The notes below the pieces were generated by a model. That model had not been told where the DNA came from, did not search any database, and saw only the letters and a program-made list of their open reading frames with translations. From assembly GCA_023436305.1 (NCBI GenBank), contig JAEZJQ010000080.1, positions 1-44,481 of the forward strand: a stretch of 44,481 nucleotides of DNA. The letters run 5' to 3'. Each line of letters opens with the position of its first letter. Positions within the stretch are counted from its first letter, which is position 1. Source of the DNA: Bacillota bacterium. GTDB lineage: Bacteria; Bacillota; UBA4882; UBA8346. Shown here piece by piece: positions 39,441-44,481 of the stretch. The translations under genes and the position numbers were made by a program.

Positions 39441-40016
39441 ATGACTCAACGAAGCTTCAACTTTGAATACTTAACGATTATTTACAATCTAATTGAAGCC
39501 TACATATCCATCGTCTTCGGCTTTATCGCCAGCAGTATCGGTTTACTTGCTTTCGGTATCTACAGTATTGCCGAGACAGGGCTGGGGCTGGTTTTAATTA
39601 TGCGGAGTAACTTGATTAATAGTGGGTTTAAGGATGAAGCGGTGAGGCGGGGTAGAAAAGCAAGGCGTGGAGCTGTATTCTTCTTTTTCATTTTGGGAAC
39701 TTTCTTACTTTTTGAGCCAATCCGCCGCGGGATCTTTCATGTTCTTCCCAAGCCAACCTTGGGAGGGCTGATCATTGCGTTTGTATCACTGTTTATTACG
39801 CCGGTTTTTGCTGTAATCAGATATAAAACCAGTTCGGATGTGACCACCCTGGCTCAAAATTTACAAAGCGCCTTGATTTATATGTCCCTGCCGTTGATGC
39901 TGCTCGTCGGGTTGGGGTTGAATTATTTTTGGGGTTATTGGCAGGCGGATCTCTTTTTAGCGTTTATTATTGCGGTGTTACTTTTTATCAGGGGATACCG
40001 GATTAACGAGGAGTGA
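39441..40016 (+). CDS. CDF-superfamily-like membrane protein, probably divergent
   Basis: 191 residues, six hydrophobic segments. The layout resembles the membrane half of the cation diffusion facilitator family: YNLIEAYISIVFGFIASSIG as helix 1, LLAFGIYSIAETGLGLVLI as helix 2, and VGLGLNYFWGYWQADLFLAF as the end of helix 5 and 6. The metal-site Asp of helix 2 (FGxDS in relatives) is Tyr here (FGIYS) and the helix-5 Asp is also replaced, so metal transport is doubtful. No cytoplasmic C-terminal domain is present. The ATG at 39441 follows GGAGG; an upstream extension to 39378 has no such site. Confidence 0.6.
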   Translation: MTQRSFNFEYLTIIYNLIEAYISIVFGFIASSIGLLAFGIYSIAETGLGLVLIMRSNLINSGFKDEAVRRGRKARRGAVFFFFILGTFLLFEPIRRGIFHVLPKPTLGGLIIAFVSLFITPVFAVIRYKTSSDVTTLAQNLQSALIYMSLPLMLLVGLGLNYFWGYWQADLFLAFIIAVLLFIRGYRINEE

Positions 40017-40214
40017 GATGGTGTATTGCGTATAGCGATCGTATCGTTTTCTCTGTTGAAAATCGTGACCACTTTGGATTTTGTTAAATATTTCACTGCC
40101 ATATTGGTGAATAAAATAAAATAATAGTTCCCCTAAAGCAGGAATATTCCAATTCAGTGTAAAAAATATAACAAGAAAAAACGGAGATTATTTTAATCCT
40201 GATCAGGTGAAAGT

Positions 40215-41246
40215 TTGGAAACGAAAATATTTTCGATGGATGACCCACATTTAAAACCGTTGAACGAAGCGGCTGAAATCCTTCAAAATGGGGGTTTGGT
40301 GGCTTTTCCAACCGAGACGGTTTACGGTCTGGGAGCTGTATATAATAATGAGTCCGCATTACGGAAAGTATTCGCGGTGAAAGGCCGTCCGGCCGACAAT
40401 CCATTAATTGTACACATTTGGCAATTGACACAACTCACTGAATTAACTACAGAGATTGGTCCCAAGGCGGAGCGCTTGATTGAAGAGTTTTGGCCGGGTC
40501 CGTTAACGCTTATTTTTCCAAAAACGAAGAATGTATCGGCAATTGTCTCCGCAGGTTTGGATACAGTAGCGGTTCGAATGCCCTCCCACCCGGTTGCGCA
40601 TGAATTATTACGGATTACCGGTATTCCGGTGGCAGCCCCAAGCGCTAACCTTTCAGGGCGTCCCAGTCCGACCCTGGGAGATCATGTACGCGAAGATCTA
40701 GCGGGGAAAATTGATGCAATCATTGATGCCGGTCCTTGTGCCAAGGGAATTGAATCAACGGTTCTTTCCTTAATCCGCCAGGTTCCGGTTATTTTGCGGC
40801 CGGGATCGGTTACCCGAGAAATGATGGAAACGGTATTAGGTGAGACGGTGGAAATATCAAATGGCCGGGCGCAAGATCGTCCGCAGGCGCCGGGAATGAA
40901 ATACCGGCATTATGCGCCACAGGCTCCGGTTTTGCTGATCGAGGGGGAGAATCGGAAGGTGGTGGCGGAAATTAACCGGTTATTGGCCTTAAGTCCTTCT
41001 CAAAAGGCAATCGTGCTTGGAAGCACCGAAAATATCGGTCTTTATCGTAATGAATGGGTTCTCGATTTAGGTCCACAAGCGAATCCGGAGATTATAGCGA
41101 ACCGGTTATATCACTTGCTCCGGTTTTGTGATCAACTGCCGGTGGAGATGATTTATATTGAAGGAGTGGAATCAACCGGAGTGGGTTTGGCCATTGCCAA
41201 CCGGATTCAAAAAGCCGCTGGAGGTAATGTAATCCATGTTTCATAA
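40215..41246 (+). CDS. tsaC: L-threonylcarbamoyladenylate synthase (Sua5/YwlC type)
   Basis: 343 residues. The YrdC domain (about 10-200) has GGLVAFPTETVYGLGA, FAVKGRPADNPLIVHI, FWPGPLTLIF and SANLSGRPSPT; the Sua5 C-terminal domain begins near APGMKYRHYAPQAP (about 225-240) and ends in an alpha/beta unit. It makes threonylcarbamoyl-AMP for the t6A modification of tRNA. Start TTG at 40215 after AGGTGAAAG. Its stop overlaps the following secreted-protein gene by 11 bases, so those two are coupled. Confidence 0.95.
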   Translation: METKIFSMDDPHLKPLNEAAEILQNGGLVAFPTETVYGLGAVYNNESALRKVFAVKGRPADNPLIVHIWQLTQLTELTTEIGPKAERLIEEFWPGPLTLIFPKTKNVSAIVSAGLDTVAVRMPSHPVAHELLRITGIPVAAPSANLSGRPSPTLGDHVREDLAGKIDAIIDAGPCAKGIESTVLSLIRQVPVILRPGSVTREMMETVLGETVEISNGRAQDRPQAPGMKYRHYAPQAPVLLIEGENRKVVAEINRLLALSPSQKAIVLGSTENIGLYRNEWVLDLGPQANPEIIANRLYHLLRFCDQLPVEMIYIEGVESTGVGLAIANRIQKAAGGNVIHVS

Positions 41247-42039
41247 TTGCGTAAAGTTTGGGTTGATTTACGGCTTGGTTTTATTATTGGGATTTGGATA
41301 TATTGGTTATGCCGATTCGGTAGCCGGACCGGTTTTGAATGACGGCGATCCGAATGTGGATGCTAAGGCCGGTACTGGCGGGTATTACCCCAGGGTCGGT
41401 GAAATATTGGATTACGATTTATGGGTGAAATCACTCATTCAAGGTGGCAAGCAAACCGTAAGGGTTCTCTCGCGAAATTCAGAACAAAATAGAGATGTAT
41501 TTCATATCCAGTGTTCCATGAAGACCATCGGACTGGCCTGGAGCCTTACCAGATACTCCGAAGTGGAAGATGTAATTTTAGATGGAAACGGGATATATCC
41601 ATTAAGCATTCGGCGGGAGGTTCATCAAGGACAAACAACCAGTATCGAAAAAGTGGAATTTGACTATGAGCGCGGAATGGTTACTCGTTCCTATTGCGTT
41701 GATGACGGTAAAATAGAGACCAGCGAAATAAAACTGCCCGGAATCGTCCATGATGCCGTATCCCTGCAGTTTTTCTTACGAAAAGGCGATTTTCAGAAAG
41801 GTGTTAACAAATTATACTATTACGAGAATGGAAAGATAGAGGAAACGTCTTATAATGTTTCAGAAGGAACTGAAGCCTTGAATCTCGACTGCGGCGTATA
41901 TACCAAGTATTATCGTATGGACCACAGCGGTGGGAAGATCATGGTGTCAATTGCGCAGGATAAAAGTCGTGTCCCGTTGGCGATTCGAGTACTGACGTCC
42001 TTTGGGAAAGTTGAAGCCAAGCTCGCCAAAATTCAGTAA
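41236..42039 (+). CDS. Secreted DUF3108-like protein
   Basis: 267 residues with an N-terminal signal peptide (hydrophobic core FGLIYGLVLLLGFGYIGYA, about 8-26). The mature part has YPRVGEILDYDLWVKSLIQG near residue 55, a beta-rich segment with Ser/Thr strands, and the SLQFFLRKGDFQKG block, resembling DUF3108 proteins of the envelope. The function of the family is poorly defined. Translation is coupled to tsaC (start ATG at 41236 inside the tsaC end). Its 3' end overlaps a small opposite-strand zinc-ribbon gene by 93 bases. Confidence 0.75.
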   Translation: MFHNCVKFGLIYGLVLLLGFGYIGYADSVAGPVLNDGDPNVDAKAGTGGYYPRVGEILDYDLWVKSLIQGGKQTVRVLSRNSEQNRDVFHIQCSMKTIGLAWSLTRYSEVEDVILDGNGIYPLSIRREVHQGQTTSIEKVEFDYERGMVTRSYCVDDGKIETSEIKLPGIVHDAVSLQFFLRKGDFQKGVNKLYYYENGKIEETSYNVSEGTEALNLDCGVYTKYYRMDHSGGKIMVSIAQDKSRVPLAIRVLTSFGKVEAKLAKIQ

Positions 42040-42207
42040 ACATTTGAACCGAAGGGTTTCATTATTACCACAACCGGCGCAAACCCAGATCGTATGAATA
42101 TCGTTGCCGGAAGCTGGAATGGCTTGGAAATACCATTGGTTTCGACATTTTGGGCATTCTAAAATCAAAAAATGAAAGTGATCATCAGTAAACGGCCAAA
42201 CCGGCAT
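41947..42207 (-). CDS. Small zinc-ribbon-like protein
   Basis: 86 residues on the minus strand with two CxxC pairs, ECPKCRNQWYF and WVCAGCGNNET, spaced as in a zinc ribbon. The intergenic half (42060-42207) reads as a believable protein while the last third overlaps the secreted-protein gene antisense and looks less so, so the true stop or product may differ. Start ATG at 42207 has GAAAGG 9 bases upstream (42217-42222); two ATGs at 42216 and 42213 lie too close to that site. Function unknown. Confidence 0.55.
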   Translation of the reverse strand: MPVWPFTDDHFHFLILECPKCRNQWYFQAIPASGNDIHTIWVCAGCGNNETLRFKCLLNFGELGFNFPKGRQYSNRQRDTTFILRN

Positions 42208-42308
42208 GAACATCATCCTTTCACCGGGTGAATTTTTACTAAATTAACCAATAATACTATTGATTATTCAGGATTTTTCATACTGCATTTCAGGGGAAGA
42301 GGCTGTTT

Positions 42309-43022
42309 ATGATTAAACAAGTTTTGTTTGTTTGCACCGGTAATACTTGCCGTAGTAGTATGGCCGAAGCTTTGCTCCGTAAGATGCTGATAGAGGATCT
42401 GGCCGAAAAAGCAACCACCATTCGGGTAGTTTCGGCTGGAACGGGAGCTAGATCCGGAGATAGCGCCGCTCAAAATGCTATCGAAGTCATGGCTAGGGAA
42501 GGAATCGACTTACGGCAACACCGGGCCAAGCCAATTACGCCGGAGATGCTCTCCAATGCCGATCTGGTGTTGACAATGACCCTGGAACAAAAGAAAACGG
42601 TATTGAAAATATTGCCATCAGCCAATAAGAAAGTATTCACATTAAGTGAATTTGCGCAAGGGGTGAAAGAGATCGAAGATTTAATGGATCGTGCCGAAAT
42701 TTTACGATTAACTCTCGAAGAGAAACGCCGTAAATTCCTGGAACGGGAAGCCCCAAAACTCGAAGAGTTACGCCGCCGTAATCTGGAATTAAGCCGGCAA
42801 ATGCGTGCTCTGGATGAAGAATTACGGCGAATCGAACAAAAAATGGAGCAAGAGATTGCCCCTGAAAAACGCGAGTTGGAAGTGATTCAAGAAAAGCTGA
42901 CCACGCTTGAGATACCTGATCCATATGGCCAAAATATTGAAGCCTATAAAATTTGCGCGAATGAAATTAAGGAAAAACTGAAGATCGTCGTCAAACAAAT
43001 CAAAGCATCATTGGAGGAGTAA
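42309..43022 (+). CDS. ywlE: Low-molecular-weight (arginine) phosphatase with coiled-coil insertion
   Basis: 237 residues against a usual 150. The P-loop CTGNTCRS (Cys9 to Arg15) with Thr13, as in protein-arginine phosphatase YwlE, and the catalytic Asp204 in IPDPYGQN are present. Between them, after the SEFA segment (113-116), lies an insert of about 80 residues (118-200) rich in Glu, Lys, Arg and Leu with heptad spacing (RRKFLEREAPKLEELRRRNL, QMRALDEELRRIEQKMEQEI), a coiled coil inside the catalytic domain. It should still close the active site if the coil folds away as a hairpin (inference). It lies in the classic tsaC-ywlE-upp-wecB neighbourhood. ATG at 42309; GGGGAAGAGG lies upstream. 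Confidence 0.9.
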   Translation: MIKQVLFVCTGNTCRSSMAEALLRKMLIEDLAEKATTIRVVSAGTGARSGDSAAQNAIEVMAREGIDLRQHRAKPITPEMLSNADLVLTMTLEQKKTVLKILPSANKKVFTLSEFAQGVKEIEDLMDRAEILRLTLEEKRRKFLEREAPKLEELRRRNLELSRQMRALDEELRRIEQKMEQEIAPEKRELEVIQEKLTTLEIPDPYGQNIEAYKICANEIKEKLKIVVKQIKASLEE

Positions 43023-43105
43023 AAGCAGTTTGAGAAAATATTTTGCGCTTCGTTTGATGTTGATTCATCCGATAAATAATACTCATAAATAAAGGAGAGA
43101 TAACC

Positions 43106-43735
43106 TTGGCCAATGTTACCGTAATCAATCACCCATTAATTCAGCATAAACTGTCGATTATTCGTGATAAAGACACCGGCGCTAAAGAATTTCGGGAGTT
43201 GCTGGAAGAAGTAGCAATGTTAATGGCCTATGAAGTTACCCGTAACTTTCAACTGGAAGAAGTGGAAGTGGAAACTCCGGTTGCCATCGCGACTTGCCAG
43301 ACGGTTTCCGGAAAGAAAATAGCGGTGATTCCCATTTTAAGGGCGGGCTTAGGAATGATCGGCGGCATTTTAAAGTTGATTCCCACCGCGAAAGTTGGCC
43401 ATATTGGGGTCTATCGCGATCCTGAGACATTGCAACCCATTGAATACTATTGTAAACTTCCCAACGATATCATGGAGCGGGAATTAATTTTGGTCGATCC
43501 CATGCTGGCTACCGGGGGTTCGGCGGCGGCGGCAATTCAGTTTTTAAAGCAGCGCGGTGCGACTCAGATTCGATTCATGTGTTTAATTGCCGCTCCCGAA
43601 GGAATTAAATTGTTGCAGGAAAAGCATCCCGATGTCCCCATTTTTGTGGCCGCTGTCGATGACCGGTTAAATTCTCATGGTTATATTGTTCCGGGACTGG
43701 GTGATGCCGGTGATCGATTGTTCGGCACCAAATGA
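43106..43735 (+). CDS. upp: Uracil phosphoribosyltransferase
   Basis: 209 residues, standard length; makes UMP from uracil and PRPP (salvage). Motifs: NHPLIQHKLSIIRDKDTG at the N-terminus, PILRAGLGMIGGI, the PRPP site LVDPMLATGGSAAAAI and the C-terminal GYIVPGLGDAGDRLFGTK. Start TTG at 43106 follows AAGGAGA. It lies between the phosphatase and wecB as in many Firmicutes; rpiB and glyA, usually just upstream, are missing. A terminator follows. Confidence 0.97.
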   Translation: MANVTVINHPLIQHKLSIIRDKDTGAKEFRELLEEVAMLMAYEVTRNFQLEEVEVETPVAIATCQTVSGKKIAVIPILRAGLGMIGGILKLIPTAKVGHIGVYRDPETLQPIEYYCKLPNDIMERELILVDPMLATGGSAAAAIQFLKQRGATQIRFMCLIAAPEGIKLLQEKHPDVPIFVAAVDDRLNSHGYIVPGLGDAGDRLFGTK

Positions 43736-43800
43736 ACCTGTATCATTTGACGTTCATATTACTAAATTAAGGGTTTTTCTGGACCGTTTTTTGATTGATG

Positions 43801-43848
43801 AAAGGGCCGTTCAATATCCCACCGATATGCGGTTCTTTATTTTTTTAT
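43801..43848 (+). terminator. Terminator after upp
   Basis: AAAGGGCCG (43801-43809) pairs with CGGTTCTTT (43830-43838) including two G-T pairs; inner ATATC/GATAT extends it, and a T run follows. A second hairpin, GCTGA-AAA-TCAGC (43934-43946), followed by T-rich sequence, lies before wecB. Confidence 0.7.
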
Positions 43849-43999
43849 AAAACCGAGTTACAAAGAGAAAATAGAATGTTTTATGGAATAGCGGCTAGTA
43901 TTTCGTAATAAAATCCGAATATTGCCTGATTTAGCTGAAAATCAGCGCTTGTAATTTTTGTTTTTAAGCGGTATTCTTTTATAGAATGGGGGAGGGTTG

Positions 44000-44481
44000 G
44001 TGAATAATTTTGGCCATTATTTAAACACGAAAGTACCCATTCGAATTTGTATCGTTTTTGGGACAAGGCCCGAAGCGATAAAACTGGCGCCGGTAATCAT
44101 CGCACTTTGGAAAGAGACCGATTTTTTGGTGAAGACTATTGTTACCGGCCAGCATCGGGAAATGCTCGATCAAGTATTACAGCGATTTGGGTTGATTCCG
44201 GAATACGACTTGAATATTATGACCCCTGGTCAAAACCTCGCTGAAATAACCAGCCGCATTCTACTAGGAATCACTCCTATTTTGCAAAGCGAGAAGCCCG
44301 ATCTCCTTATTGTACACGGCGATACCACCACTACATTTGCAAGTAGTCTGGCCGCATTTTATCAGAATATCCCGGTAGCCCATGTGGAAGCCGGTTTGCG
44401 AACCGGCGATAAATGGCAACCTTACCCTGAGGAATTGAATCGAATATTGACCGGCAACATCTCTGATCTGCATTTTGCCCC
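44000..44481 (+). CDS. wecB: UDP-N-acetylglucosamine 2-epimerase, N-terminal part (cut by window edge)
   Basis: The first 160 codons. IVFGTRPEAIKLAPVI near residue 15, VTGQHREMLDQVLQRFGL, LIVHGDTTTTFA and HVEAGLRTGDKWQPYPEELN (about 130-149) are the hallmarks of the non-hydrolysing epimerase making UDP-ManNAc for wall polymers. The start is GTG at 44000, 4 bases after GGAGG; an adjacent TTG at 43997 is in frame. The N-terminus NNFGHYLNTKVP adds about ten residues to the family norm. It follows upp as in many Firmicutes and probably leads towards the ATP synthase operon, which would lie outside. Confidence 0.93.
   Translation, partial: MNNFGHYLNTKVPIRICIVFGTRPEAIKLAPVIIALWKETDFLVKTIVTGQHREMLDQVLQRFGLIPEYDLNIMTPGQNLAEITSRILLGITPILQSEKPDLLIVHGDTTTTFASSLAAFYQNIPVAHVEAGLRTGDKWQPYPEELNRILTGNISDLHFA

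Noticed and set aside
1..44481. CRISPR arrays, phage genes, toxin-antitoxin or defence loci
   Set aside because: No regularly spaced repeats and no matching protein families were seen anywhere in the window.

Overview
The window looks like chromosome of an anaerobic, endospore-forming member of the Firmicutes (Clostridia or Limnochordia type). This rests on spmA/spmB, a YlmC/YmxH-type PRC-barrel gene, whiA, a cggR-led glycolytic operon, a T-box leader, a MinCDE system beside mreBCD, hypF (a [NiFe]-hydrogenase maturation gene), GTP-type PEP carboxykinase, and frequent TTG/GTG starts with strong GGAGG sites. I cannot name a species from the sequence. Almost all genes are on the + strand; exceptions are spmB/spmA and two small genes.

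Layout. 1-866: spmB (cut by the window edge) and spmA on the minus strand. 1066-10056: whiA, then cggR-gap-pgk-tpiA-gpmI-eno and secG. A CggR-like operator lies just behind a promoter ahead of cggR, and a terminator-like hairpin separates gap from pgk. 10271-15510: a chemotaxis receptor with a cysteine-rich tail, a DUF1540 protein, ribosome hibernation factor, a thioredoxin-reductase-like flavoprotein without NADPH motifs, and a GH13 glycosidase. 15640-20310: tRNA-His, a GDT1-family half-transporter, a YlmC-like protein, a PHP phosphoesterase, T-box-controlled aroF, a zinc-ribbon protein and a PilZ protein. 20771-30238: the cell-shape and division cluster maf-radC-mreB-mreC-mreD-mrdA-minC-minD-minE-rodA. 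30316-40016: Nudix, hypF, a small minus-strand gene, pckG, a divergent tubulin/FtsZ-family GTPase, a cupin, a KduD-like SDR and a CDF-like membrane protein. 40215-44481: tsaC, a secreted DUF3108-like protein, an arginine-phosphatase-like gene with a coiled-coil insert, upp and the start of wecB, a thinned version of the usual tsaC-ywlE-(rpiB-glyA)-upp-wecB block.

How the genes work together: lower glycolysis is one regulated unit and PEP carboxykinase handles the PEP/oxaloacetate node. The Mre/PBP2/RodA set builds the lateral wall while MinCDE places the septum. wecB and tsaC belong to envelope sugar synthesis and tRNA modification.

Intergenic regions carry several dispersed repeat families: a 117-bp MITE-like element in two inverted copies, a ~99-bp palindromic element in two direct copies, a TAACACGAA-bounded element in two or three copies, and long imperfect hairpins. 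The most unusual proteins are the solitary tubulin-like GTPase (35773-37176), the phosphatase with an ~80-residue coiled coil inserted in its catalytic domain (42309-43022), the NADPH-motif-less reductase (13080-13928), and a KduD-like enzyme whose catalytic Tyr codon reads Phe (38055-38819). No complete mobile element, phage, CRISPR array or defence locus was seen.
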